In this document: positions 11,548-19,000 of the stretch, piece by piece
How positions within the stretch are numbered: the stretch's first letter is position 1
Layout: the number at the start of each line of letters is the position of its first letter
DNA from: Pseudomonadota bacterium
GTDB taxonomy: Bacteria > Verrucomicrobiota > Verrucomicrobiia > Chthoniobacterales > UBA6821
NCBI GenBank assembly: GCA_009928265.1
Contig: RFPR01000008.1
Location: 1-27,422, forward strand
Length of the DNA stretch: 27,422 nt
Direction of reading: 5' to 3'
Made by a program: the position numbers and the translations under genes
Notes under the pieces: generated by a model
What the model saw: only the letters and a program-made list of their open reading frames with translations
What the model was told of the DNA's origin: nothing
Databases searched by the model: none

Positions 11548-13260
11548 ATGTCTCTTCAGGCCGATCTTCAATCCCGCCTCGTCTCTGCCCTCCAAGTCGC
11601 GGGGATTGATGAGTCGCTAGCAGTTGTTACGCCGGCAACTGACGCGCGTTTCGGTGACTACCAAACAAATGCCGCCATGGTCGCTGCCAAGGCCCTTAAA
11701 AAAAACCCGCGTGAGGTAGCAGCATCGATTTTGTCGAACCTCCGAGTCGAGGACCTTAGTGAGGCACCGACTGTTGCGGGTGCGGGCTTCATCAACTTCA
11801 AGGTGCTCGATGCCGCACTCTCTGGTGCTCTCAACGGCCTTCGTGCTGATGAACGTCTTGGGGTGATGCCTGTTGCTGTCCCAAAGACGATCATCATCGA
11901 TTTCAGTTCCCCGAACGTCGCCAAACGGATGCATGTGGGTCACATCCGCAGCACCATCCTAGGGGATTCCCTGGCCCGGATTGCCCGATATCTCGGCCAC
12001 TGTGTCGTTACCGATAATCACATCGGTGATTGGGGTACCCAGTTTGGGAAGGTGATCCATGGATGGAAGCATCTCCTCAACCGTGACGCTCTTGAACAGG
12101 CCCCGATTGCGGAACTTGTCCGCCTCTACCGTGAGGTCAATGCCGCCGAGGAAAATGATCCGGCACTCAAAGAGACTGTCCGTCAAGAACTTGTGAATCT
12201 CCAGCAGGGGGATCCTGAAAACCTCGAAATCTGGAAACAGGCGGTGGGCCTTTCCTGGAAGGAGTTTGAGAGGCTCTACGGACTGCTCGACATCACTTTT
12301 GACGAACGTCTTGGGGAAAGTTTCTACAACGATGCCTTGGCTCCCCTTGTTGACAGGCTTCTAGGTGAAGGGATCGCCGAACAGAGCGAGGGGGCCGTCT
12401 GTGTCTTCTTCCGGGGAAGCCCTGAACTTGAGGAGAAGCCGTGCCTCATCCGCAAGAGCGACGGTGGCTTCCTCTATGCGACGACTGATCTGGCGACACT
12501 CGAGTATCGCGAGACGCGCTGGAAGCCAGATGCTGTCTGGTATGTCACCGGCGCTCCCCAGCAACTTCATTTTGAACAGGTTTTTGCGACGGCCCGCCGG
12601 ATGGGAGTGACTACGGATCTCCGACACATAGCCTTCGGTAGCATCCTCGGGGAAGACCGAAAGATGATGAAGACCCGGTCCGGCGAAAACGTCGAACTAG
12701 GTGGACTTCTCGCCGAGGCGATCGAGCGTGCTTTGACCGTGGTTGCCGAAAAAAACCCCGATCTACCCAAGGAAGAGCAGGAGAAAGTGGCGCGGATCAT
12801 CGGGCTCGGTGCGGTGAAATACGCCGACCTGATGCAACACCGCCTCACCGACTACGTCTTCTCCTGGGACAAGATGCTCTCCTTCCAGGGAAACACCGCT
12901 CCCTACCTGCAGAACGCCTATGTCCGGATTCGTTCAATTTTCCGTAAAGCGGAGGCTGAGGGGATTTCCACGGTGGCCGCTCCGATCGTCATCGCTGATC
13001 CAGCCGAACGTGCTCTGGGACTGCAGATCCTGCAGTTCGGAGAGGTTCTCCACACCGTGCAGGATGACCAGCGCCCGAATCTTCTCTGTCTCTATCTCTA
13101 CGAACTTGCGGACTGCTTCCACAAATTCTACGAGGCGTGCCCTGTCCTGAAGTCGGAGGGTGAGGTACGCTTATCCCGTCTGACGCTGGCGGGAGTGACG
13201 GCTGATGTTCTTAGGGAGGGATTAAGTCTTCTGGGTATTGGAGTTCCCGAACGAATGTAG
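11548..13260 (+). CDS. argS: Arginine-tRNA ligase (arginyl-tRNA synthetase)
   Basis: This enzyme charges tRNA-Arg with arginine using ATP (class I synthetase, cytoplasm). It is 570 aa, typical for the family. The N-terminal domain (about 1-110) binds the tRNA D-loop. The class I HIGH motif appears as HVGH at residues 129-132, within SSPNVAKRMHVGHIRSTILG. DNHIGDWGTQFG follows, a strong ArgRS hallmark. The KMSKS-equivalent is the degenerate KMMKTRSG near residue 372, as expected in ArgRS lineages that lack canonical KMSKS. The C-terminal helical anticodon-binding domain ends in LLGIGVPERM, the usual ArgRS C-terminus. The upstream neighbour is the EIIA gene; a tRNA-Ser gene follows 49 bp downstream. 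Confidence 0.98.
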   Translation: MSLQADLQSRLVSALQVAGIDESLAVVTPATDARFGDYQTNAAMVAAKALKKNPREVAASILSNLRVEDLSEAPTVAGAGFINFKVLDAALSGALNGLRADERLGVMPVAVPKTIIIDFSSPNVAKRMHVGHIRSTILGDSLARIARYLGHCVVTDNHIGDWGTQFGKVIHGWKHLLNRDALEQAPIAELVRLYREVNAAEENDPALKETVRQELVNLQQGDPENLEIWKQAVGLSWKEFERLYGLLDITFDERLGESFYNDALAPLVDRLLGEGIAEQSEGAVCVFFRGSPELEEKPCLIRKSDGGFLYATTDLATLEYRETRWKPDAVWYVTGAPQQLHFEQVFATARRMGVTTDLRHIAFGSILGEDRKMMKTRSGENVELGGLLAEAIERALTVVAEKNPDLPKEEQEKVARIIGLGAVKYADLMQHRLTDYVFSWDKMLSFQGNTAPYLQNAYVRIRSIFRKAEAEGISTVAAPIVIADPAERALGLQILQFGEVLHTVQDDQRPNLLCLYLYELADCFHKFYEACPVLKSEGEVRLSRLTLAGVTADVLREGLSLLGIGVPERM

Positions 13261-13309
13261 GCCTTCTTGACCTTCAGGGTTGAAGGATTACTCTCAAGAC
13301 TGAGTTCAA

Positions 13310-13401
13310 GGAAGGGTGGCTGAGCTTGGTTTAAGGCACTCGACTCGAAATCGAACGTGGGGTAATTCCCACCGTGGGTTCGAATCCCACCCCTTCCGCC
13401 A
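13310..13401 (+). tRNA. tRNA-Ser (anticodon CGA)
   Basis: This is a 92-nt class II tRNA with encoded CCA. The acceptor stem GGAAGGG/CCCTTCC is a perfect seven-pair stem, then discriminator G and CCA (13399-13401). The T arm is GTGGG-TTCGAAT-CCCAC. The anticodon loop CTCGAAA gives anticodon CGA, which reads UCG serine. A long variable arm (GTGGGGTAATTCCCAC) lies between the anticodon and T arms, as required for tRNA-Ser. The outermost anticodon-stem pair is a C/A mismatch. A TTGACC element (13267-13272), 38 bases upstream, might be a -35 box, but the -10 is poor. The gene ends 4 bp from the end of aroB on the other strand. Confidence 0.96.
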
Positions 13402-13405
13402 TTCT

Positions 13406-14488
13406 TTATACCCGTAGGTTGCGGAGTACAGCTGTCACATCCTCGAGAGTCACCTTGTCGCTGACAAAGGCCGTTCCCAGTTTCTTGGTGAGGACGAAGC
13501 GGATGGCTCCCTCATCGAATTTCTTGTCACGGCCGAGTGCGGCAAGGATTTCGTTTTCTGACAGATCCTTGGGCACACACGTGGGCAGGCCGCAGGCGGT
13601 AATGATGCCCTTTACCCGATCAGCTTGTTCTTGAGGCAGCCCGGCAAGGTGGACCGAGAGGTCGAGCGCCGCGATCATCCCGATGGCCACGCACTCACCG
13701 TGAGAGAGGGTGCCGTATCCAGCCACGGACTCAATGGCGTGTCCAAGCGTGTGGCCAAAGTTGAGTAGGGCGCGTGTTCCCTTGGTCTCGAACTGATCCT
13801 CGGCGACGATACGTGCCTTGATCGCGGCATTCGTTGCGATGATGGAGGAGAGATTATACGTCCGTTGAGGGGGTAACGTCGCAAGCATCGCCGCATCGGC
13901 GATGACGGCATGTTTGATGACCTCGGCCAGTCCCTCGCGAAAAATCCCGTCGGGCAGTGTGTCGAGCACCGCCGTGTCGGAAATCACGAGCCGGGGCTGA
14001 TGGAAGGTGCCGATGAGATTCTTGCCAAGGGTGCTGTTGACACCGGTTTTTCCGCCGATAGAGCTGTCGACTTGTGCGACTACGGTGGTCGGAATCTGGA
14101 TGACCGGGATGCCTCGGTAATGGATCGAGGCGACGAATCCCGCGAGATCCCCAATGACGCCACCACCAAGGGCGAAGACGGCACACTTTCGATCTAATCC
14201 CAAGGCAATGAGCCGGTCGCATAGTGAGGCGACGGTTGCCATTGACTTGGAGGATTCTCCTGCGGCGACTGTGATAAGGTATGCGTCGAAACCGTCTCCT
14301 CTCAGGCTTTTGAGGAGCTTTTCCCCATGAAGCGGGGCGACCTGCTCATCCGAGATAACCGCGCAACGGCATGGTTTGATGACCTTGGCTGAGAGTTCCC
14401 CTGCATGTTCAAGGAGGCCCCTGCCGATCAGGATCTCGTAGGGATGATCGAGCAGTGCTACGGGAACGGTACTGTGCGCGGAGGCCAT
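13406..14488 (-). CDS. aroB: 3-dehydroquinate synthase
   Basis: This NAD- and divalent-metal-dependent enzyme converts DAHP to 3-dehydroquinate, the second step of the shikimate pathway. It is 360 aa from ATG 14488; an in-frame GTG one codon upstream is the alternative. NAD-binding residues lie in FALGGGVIGDLAGFVA, substrate-binding residues in PTTVVAQVDSSIGGKTGVN, and the metal-binding segments include AEVIKHAVI and LNFGHTLGHAIE. Length and motif order are normal. It is the last gene of the minus-strand cluster, 74 bp after the L,D-transpeptidase stop, with a possible weak terminator between them. It is convergent with tRNA-Ser, with no room for its own terminator before the tRNA. Confidence 0.98.
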   Translation of the reverse strand: MASAHSTVPVALLDHPYEILIGRGLLEHAGELSAKVIKPCRCAVISDEQVAPLHGEKLLKSLRGDGFDAYLITVAAGESSKSMATVASLCDRLIALGLDRKCAVFALGGGVIGDLAGFVASIHYRGIPVIQIPTTVVAQVDSSIGGKTGVNSTLGKNLIGTFHQPRLVISDTAVLDTLPDGIFREGLAEVIKHAVIADAAMLATLPPQRTYNLSSIIATNAAIKARIVAEDQFETKGTRALLNFGHTLGHAIESVAGYGTLSHGECVAIGMIAALDLSVHLAGLPQEQADRVKGIITACGLPTCVPKDLSENEILAALGRDKKFDEGAIRFVLTKKLGTAFVSDKVTLEDVTAVLRNLRV

Positions 14489-14527
14489 CACAATCAGACT
14501 GCAGATTCAGGGCCGAAGGCTGAAGGC

Positions 14528-14547
14528 AAAAAAGCGAAGGACCTTCG
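14528..14547 (-). terminator. Weak terminator-like hairpin between the L,D-transpeptidase gene and aroB
   Basis: Read on the minus strand, CGAAG-GTC-CTTCG (14547 down to 14535) is followed after one base by six T residues (14533-14528). The stem is only five pairs, so readthrough into aroB is likely. A second small fold (TTCA-GCC-TTC-GGC-CC-TGAA) lies just downstream, at about 14525-14507, before aroB. Confidence 0.4.
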
Positions 14548-14562
14548 TCGGGAAAGGACTCC

Positions 14563-15201
14563 TTACTTTTCCACCGTGACTGGGGTCCCCATCGGGGTCA
14601 CCTCGAAGAAAACCTTGGCCATATGGTCAGGCAGGCGGATGCAGCCGTGTGAATCTGGAATACCGGGAAGGAAGCCCGTATGCATGCCGACGCCTGGGGC
14701 GAATTCCATGAACCAGGGCATTGAGGATCCCTGGAAATGACAACCCGTCGGAGGCTTATCCTTGGTGGAGTCGACGTTTTTCACCACAACCGTGCCGCTG
14801 GCATCGACAAAGTCCCCGTAAAGGTTGGAAGCATGCTGCTTCTCCTTTTTGCGGACCTTGAAACTCCCGACCGGGGAATCATGTCCCTCGCGTCCGGAGG
14901 AAATCGCCGAAATGCCGACAAGCTTCCCGCCTCGGTAGTAATAGAGTTTCTGCTGACCGATATTGATCACGATGTGGGCCGGGCCAGAGGCTGATTCCCC
15001 GGCCCAGTAGGACTCGCGATCCGCGAGGGAGGCTGTCGACGTTCTGCTCACGATTGATCCGTCGGTTCCAAGATACTGAGTGACGGTGGAATTGAGTCGA
15101 CCGTCATAGGAGGCGCAGGCTGATAGCAGGAGCGTTGCCAAGGTAAGCAGAAGTGCTCCCAGGGAAATCCCGTGTGTCTCGGAGGTCTTGGTGTCATTCA
15201 T
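14563..15201 (-). CDS. L,D-transpeptidase (YkuD) lipoprotein
   Basis: The product is a predicted envelope enzyme that forms peptide cross-links or attaches proteins to peptidoglycan meso-diaminopimelate. It is 212 aa from ATG 15201. That start is preferred over an open extension to 15270 because it places a lipoprotein signal at the N-terminus: a hydrophobic helix (about 13-26), then lipobox LSAC with the lipidated Cys at residue 29. The YkuD domain begins near AHIVINIGQQKLYYYRGGKL. Catalytic residues are in the HTGxxxxxxxDSHGCIRL motif, with the nucleophile at C187 and H185 before it. Alanine after the lipid Cys favours outer-membrane sorting by the E. coli rule. Other YkuD proteins have lost catalysis, but all key residues are here. 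Confidence 0.92.
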   Translation of the reverse strand: MNDTKTSETHGISLGALLLTLATLLLSACASYDGRLNSTVTQYLGTDGSIVSRTSTASLADRESYWAGESASGPAHIVINIGQQKLYYYRGGKLVGISAISSGREGHDSPVGSFKVRKKEKQHASNLYGDFVDASGTVVVKNVDSTKDKPPTGCHFQGSSMPWFMEFAPGVGMHTGFLPGIPDSHGCIRLPDHMAKVFFEVTPMGTPVTVEK

Positions 15202-15274
15202 GGAATTTGGATTAGTTATCGACCGGAAATAAATGGCGTCAAGGGACTCCTCGGAAATTCCCCCAATCATTTCC

Positions 15275-16321
15275 TTAATCGATTCTGGAAGGGGGAACAG
15301 ATGGTGGATTTGTCTGTGTGGATTTCCGGGGCTTCGGTGAAGGGGAGAGGCTGGGCTTGCCGGAGGGTTGTTTGGCGGAGTTTTTGGAAGGAGGTGCCGG
15401 CGATTTTTCAGGCGTCAGAGAAGGTATGGGAGCATCGAGTGCAACGGGGCGGTCGGAGAGCTTTGGAATGACTGCCGGTGTGGGTGAGGCTTTGGGATCA
15501 TATGGAATGCCACCTTGGACGGCCACCGAACCATCATTCGCCCGCACAAGGCGTGGTCGATCCTTGGGGGCGCTGTATGTCAACCGCTCCAGGATTTTCC
15601 CGTTCAGGCCGACCTTTGAGTAGATGAATTCACGTGGGATGTTGTTCTGAAGGACATGAATCCCGTTTTCGGCATCGAGCTGGATCTCAGGTTTTCCGAA
15701 GGAAATGCAGTCTCCCAACCTGTGGGTGCAGTAAATGACGCCGGCCTGTTTGTCCTCGATGCGCAAATACAGGTCCGTTCTATCAGCCAGTCGGTGTGTC
15801 AGCAGGCTGATGGTCCTCGTGGCGCCCGCAATTCCCGCCCCTCCCGGCACTCCCACGGTTTGCTGCCAGATCAAGCGGCCCTCGGTAATCTCGACTGTGA
15901 GAGGCGGACTGGTGAAGTAGGAGGAAAGTTCGGCAGCGTAGACGCTGGCCCGGATCCGGTAGCTGCCAAGATCCCCTAGGGGATAAAGCTGGGTAAGATT
16001 CACCGTGCGGGTGATGGAATACCCCGGTTCGATTTGGATGGGGGCGATCTCGTACTCTGAATCACTTGGGGGGATCGGTCTGCCGTCCAGGGTCTCGATC
16101 TGAAAACCAAACCACTTTTTCGCCTGCACGTCGGCCAGAAGAAGCCTGGCTCCTGTCAAGTTGGTGATCCTAACGGTCGCAAGCAGCGGCTCATAGGCCA
16201 CGAAGATGGTCCTCTTGATGGAAAGATCAACCGTGACCTGCGCCTTCAGGAGAGAGGATGAGAGCAGCATCATGAGGAGCGCCACTAGCAGGGCGGTCGG
16301 GCATGGAAGGCGTGAGCGCAC
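15275..16321 (-). CDS. Secreted protein with Pro-rich C-terminal tail, unknown function
   Basis: I do not recognise a family. I chose GTG 16321 (348 aa) because it gives a clean signal peptide: MRSRLPCP then a hydrophobic stretch and cleavage near SLLKA-Q (about residue 27). It also lies about 11 bases after AAGGA and 16 bp after the upstream stop. A TTG at 16357 that overlaps the upstream gene is the alternative. Residues about 29-130 look like a beta-sandwich (alternating strands VTVDLSIKRTIFV, LLATVRITNLTGARLLL, GSYRIRASVY). A second beta-rich part runs to about 265. Residues about 275-348 are a Pro/Ser/Lys tail. Two cysteines close together (YCTHRLGDC) could form a disulphide. It sits between a membrane-anchored protein and an L,D-transpeptidase, which suggests an envelope role. 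Confidence 0.75.
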   Translation of the reverse strand: MRSRLPCPTALLVALLMMLLSSSLLKAQVTVDLSIKRTIFVAYEPLLATVRITNLTGARLLLADVQAKKWFGFQIETLDGRPIPPSDSEYEIAPIQIEPGYSITRTVNLTQLYPLGDLGSYRIRASVYAAELSSYFTSPPLTVEITEGRLIWQQTVGVPGGAGIAGATRTISLLTHRLADRTDLYLRIEDKQAGVIYCTHRLGDCISFGKPEIQLDAENGIHVLQNNIPREFIYSKVGLNGKILERLTYSAPKDRPRLVRANDGSVAVQGGIPYDPKASPTPAVIPKLSDRPVALDAPIPSLTPEKSPAPPSKNSAKQPSGKPSLSPSPKPRKSTQTNPPSVPPSRID

Positions 16322-16337
16322 GAGGCTTGGAAGGTCC

Positions 16338-17102
16338 TTAGGGTTCGTCCAAACCAATAAAGTATTTGGGCTCGTAAAGTTTTTTCAGTTTCGGGGGATC
16401 CGCCCGGCAATCCTGCAGGTCGCCCTTGTAGTAAATCGCCACGACATAGCCTGCGAAACGGACATCGGGATCAGCTGTGTCGGAGAGATAGCGAACCTCG
16501 AGGAGTTCTGGTTTTCCGTTCTTCCAGTCCACGGGGGCGCTCAGCCAGCGGGAGGTCACCTGGGCCTTGCTCGGGACAATTTCCCCGTTCTGCTCGTCAT
16601 AGAAATAGACCTGCACCTTGACCTGAGGCACCTCGATCGGATCGCGTGAACGGGACTTGATCGCCAACTGGAGTGTTTTGGAACCGCCTTCGGTTCCCTT
16701 GATATCCGCATTAAGGATCTCAACCACTGCCCCGTCAGGGGAAGCAGCATCGGATGGGGGCTGTCGGAAAGGCCGGTCGGTGGAATCGGAACTCGGTACG
16801 GCTGGTGCCGGGGTTTGTTGATCCGCAGATTCCGGAATGGTCGGAGCGGGCGACTGGGCTGAGGTTTTGACCGGGTTGGATTGGGCGGTTGGTGGTTGCG
16901 AGTCGAGAGGCAAATTCGCCTGTTGCAGGCCGGAAGGTTGGGACAAGGATTCCGATTTCCTCATTGATGAGGCTACTTTGGGAGCAAAACCCACCGCCCC
17001 CACAAGCAGTTCCACTACGGCCACGATACCAAGAACCCAATAGGCGACGACGAGTGATCGGTCGCGCCTGGTACCGGTTTCTATCAACAGTTCCGTGGGC
17101 AT
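16338..17102 (-). CDS. Single-pass membrane protein with Pro-rich linker, unknown function
   Basis: This 254-aa protein has a short basic cytoplasmic N-terminus (TRRDR near 11-15), one transmembrane helix (about 17-39, LVVAYWVLGIVAVVELLVGAV), a Pro/Ser/Gln-rich linker (about 50-125) and a C-terminal beta-rich domain (about 125-254). That domain starts at GAVVEILNADIKGTEGG and includes VKVQVYFYDEQNGE and VRFAGYVVAIYYKGD. The topology is probably N-in/C-out. No catalytic motif is visible. The C-terminal strands look like a small beta-sandwich binding or structural domain, but I cannot name the family. It is co-directional with an HtrA-type protease gene 51 bp upstream and a secreted-protein gene 16 bp downstream. 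The start is ATG 17102, with no Shine-Dalgarno seen. Confidence 0.8.
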   Translation of the reverse strand: MPTELLIETGTRRDRSLVVAYWVLGIVAVVELLVGAVGFAPKVASSMRKSESLSQPSGLQQANLPLDSQPPTAQSNPVKTSAQSPAPTIPESADQQTPAPAVPSSDSTDRPFRQPPSDAASPDGAVVEILNADIKGTEGGSKTLQLAIKSRSRDPIEVPQVKVQVYFYDEQNGEIVPSKAQVTSRWLSAPVDWKNGKPELLEVRYLSDTADPDVRFAGYVVAIYYKGDLQDCRADPPKLKKLYEPKYFIGLDEP

Positions 17103-17153
17103 GTTGGAGGAAGATTCTAGGGGCTTGTAATGACCTTTCGCAAGCGTGCCTGA

Positions 17154-18329
17154 TCAGCTTTCGGGTTCTTCCTCCATGGTCACGCTAGCTTCCATGGGTT
17201 TCCCCCCACGCAGGAAGCCCAAGGTGACGGGAGATCCGATTTCCGTCCCTGCCACCCGGATCCTGAGGTCATTCCCATCGTGGATGTGTTGGCCGTTGAA
17301 GGAGACGATCACATCACCGCTGGCAAGACCGGCACGATTTGCCGGTGAACCGGCCATGGTGGCCGCCACAAGCGCACCGTTGCTGTCGGGGAGTCCGAGT
17401 TGGGTGGCAAGTCGCTGATTCAGCGGCCTCATCACCACGCCTAGCCACGGATGAATGACACGCCCGTTACGGATGATCTCCTCGTAGGTTCGCCGAGCGA
17501 CGTTGGAGGGAATGGCAAACCCGATGCCCTCCGATCCGCCGCTGTGGCTCAGGATGAAGTTGTTAATCCCGATTACCCTGCCATGAATGTCGATCAGCGG
17601 TCCGCCGGAGTTGCCGGGATTGATCGTGGTGCTCGTCTGGAAGAATTCGTTGGCCGCCTCGCTGGTAGTCCGGCGCCCCTTGGCGCTGATGATTCCCTGC
17701 GTCACTGTTTCCTGAAGTCCGAACGGGTTGCCCACAGCGAAAACCATCTGGCCCACGCGTACTTTCTCGGAATCACCGAATGCAATGGGTATTAGGCCTT
17801 CACCCTCGATCTTGAGCACGGCGATGTCGGAACGGGGATCCGCTCCCGCAAGTCTCGCCGGGAGTGTCCGCCCATCGCTGAGTTGGACCGTGACCTGCGA
17901 GGCTCCCTTGACGACATGCCAGTTGGTCACGATGTGACCCTCTGGTGAGACGATCATTCCCGAACCGACCTGAGTAAGAGGACGGACCGGACCGCGGGTG
18001 AGGCCAAAAAACTGTCTGACCAGCGCCTCTCGGTCCGGGGCGGTCACCGTATTAATGCTAACAACCGAGGGGATGACATGATCCACGAGATCGGTGAACT
18101 CCCGGTCCACAACCTCTAGGGAACGTCCCGAGGAGAGAGGTTCCCTCTCACCGGCAGACCAAGGGGCAGCACTTCCTCGGGAAATCTGCGGGTAGGGGGC
18201 GCCGGGAGGTCTGGTCAGTCGCCAGAAAGCGACAACTCCCACCAGAAGCGCTAGGATCAGAACAAAAAGCAGGAATGCGGGGAGATTGCCCCGTGGCTTG
18301 ATTGCAAGGCGGGAGAGTTTGCGTTTCAC
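17154..18329 (-). CDS. HtrA/DegP-family serine endoprotease with one PDZ domain
   Basis: This is a periplasmic quality-control protease of the S1C (HtrA) family. It is 391 aa. An N-terminal transmembrane anchor (about 17-36) follows a basic MKRKLSRLAIKPR segment. The trypsin-like domain spans about 75-285, with catalytic H138 (TNWHVV), D168 (RSDIAVL) and S241 (INPGNSGGPL). One PDZ domain (about 290-385) contains HPWLGVVM, AGSPANRAGLASGDVIVSFNG and a C-terminal strand. A membrane anchor plus a single PDZ is the DegS-like layout, as opposed to DegP with two. The flank before the active site reads QTSTTINPGN, where QTDAAINPGN is usual. The start overlaps the upstream gene stop by 4 bp (ATGA), indicating translational coupling. 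Confidence 0.95.
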   Translation of the reverse strand: MKRKLSRLAIKPRGNLPAFLLFVLILALLVGVVAFWRLTRPPGAPYPQISRGSAAPWSAGEREPLSSGRSLEVVDREFTDLVDHVIPSVVSINTVTAPDREALVRQFFGLTRGPVRPLTQVGSGMIVSPEGHIVTNWHVVKGASQVTVQLSDGRTLPARLAGADPRSDIAVLKIEGEGLIPIAFGDSEKVRVGQMVFAVGNPFGLQETVTQGIISAKGRRTTSEAANEFFQTSTTINPGNSGGPLIDIHGRVIGINNFILSHSGGSEGIGFAIPSNVARRTYEEIIRNGRVIHPWLGVVMRPLNQRLATQLGLPDSNGALVAATMAGSPANRAGLASGDVIVSFNGQHIHDGNDLRIRVAGTEIGSPVTLGFLRGGKPMEASVTMEEEPES

Positions 18330-19000
18330 TGGGCCGGATCGAGTACGATTCCCGACAGAATCGCCTCACGGAGATCGCGCAGTGCTGGGGCCTCAGCTTT
18401 GGGTGATTGCCAGAGGATGACGGCGACGGTGCCGGTCTGATCATTGGCACGAAGAACCTCGGTGACCAGGAGGGGGGAGTCTGTCTGGACGGGGAATTCA
18501 AAGCGGATTTCCCGGTAGGCTCCGGTGGTCGAATCGGAAATAGGGGACGCCTCCTCGCCCGCCTTTTCACGGGCTTCCCGGGCGATGCCCAGGGCGTAGT
18601 CCCCCGCCTTCATTCCGGAATCCTTGGCCCCGTTGCGGTCGATTGTCATGCTCAGGCCAGTGTTCCAAGGATCATTCTCGCTCGTTATCTTTTCACGGAC
18701 CGCCAGCAGCACATCTCCCTCCAGCAACTTTCCAGGAAGAAAGGTCCAGTCGGAAGGAATCGAGATTTTTCCTCGGATGCCTGGAATGTCACGGGTTACA
18801 AGTGCTTCCTTTGCTGGGTTGTTCGTTGGAGAGGACGGGATGGGTGTCGGGGAGTTGGTGGGGGAGGCTTTCGCCATTGGTGAAGGCGTTGCCGTCGCTT
18901 GAGATGGCGAAGGGGATGAATTTGCCGCGCCAAGGTTGGACAGAGGAGTCGCTACTGAGAGCAGTGCAGCAATCGTCAGGTGAAGAGGGCGGCCGTTCAT
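18326..19000 (-). CDS. Secreted protein, possible PsbP/DcrB-like fold
   Basis: This 224-aa protein has a signal peptide (about 1-26, hydrophobic LTIAALLSVATPLSNLGAA), a Ser/Thr/Pro-rich linker (about 27-65) and a compact domain (about 70-222). The domain begins ISIPSDWTFLPGKLLEGDVL and contains GAYREIRFEFPV, LVTEVLRANDQTGTVAVILW and a final helix ALRDLREAILSGIVL. This pattern (IPSDW start, paired antiparallel strands, closing helix) resembles PsbP/DcrB/DUF1795-type lipoproteins. That is a fold-level guess from memory, not a motif match. Both ends are ATGA-coupled: its start overlaps the TPR gene stop and its stop overlaps the protease start, each by 4 bp. It may present substrates to or regulate the protease; this is inference. 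Confidence 0.75.
   Translation of the reverse strand: MNGRPLHLTIAALLSVATPLSNLGAANSSPSPSQATATPSPMAKASPTNSPTPIPSSPTNNPAKEALVTRDIPGIRGKISIPSDWTFLPGKLLEGDVLLAVREKITSENDPWNTGLSMTIDRNGAKDSGMKAGDYALGIAREAREKAGEEASPISDSTTGAYREIRFEFPVQTDSPLLVTEVLRANDQTGTVAVILWQSPKAEAPALRDLREAILSGIVLDPAQ

Noticed and set aside
15202..15270. N-terminal extension of the L,D-transpeptidase
   Set aside because: The lipoprotein signal requires a start near 15201.
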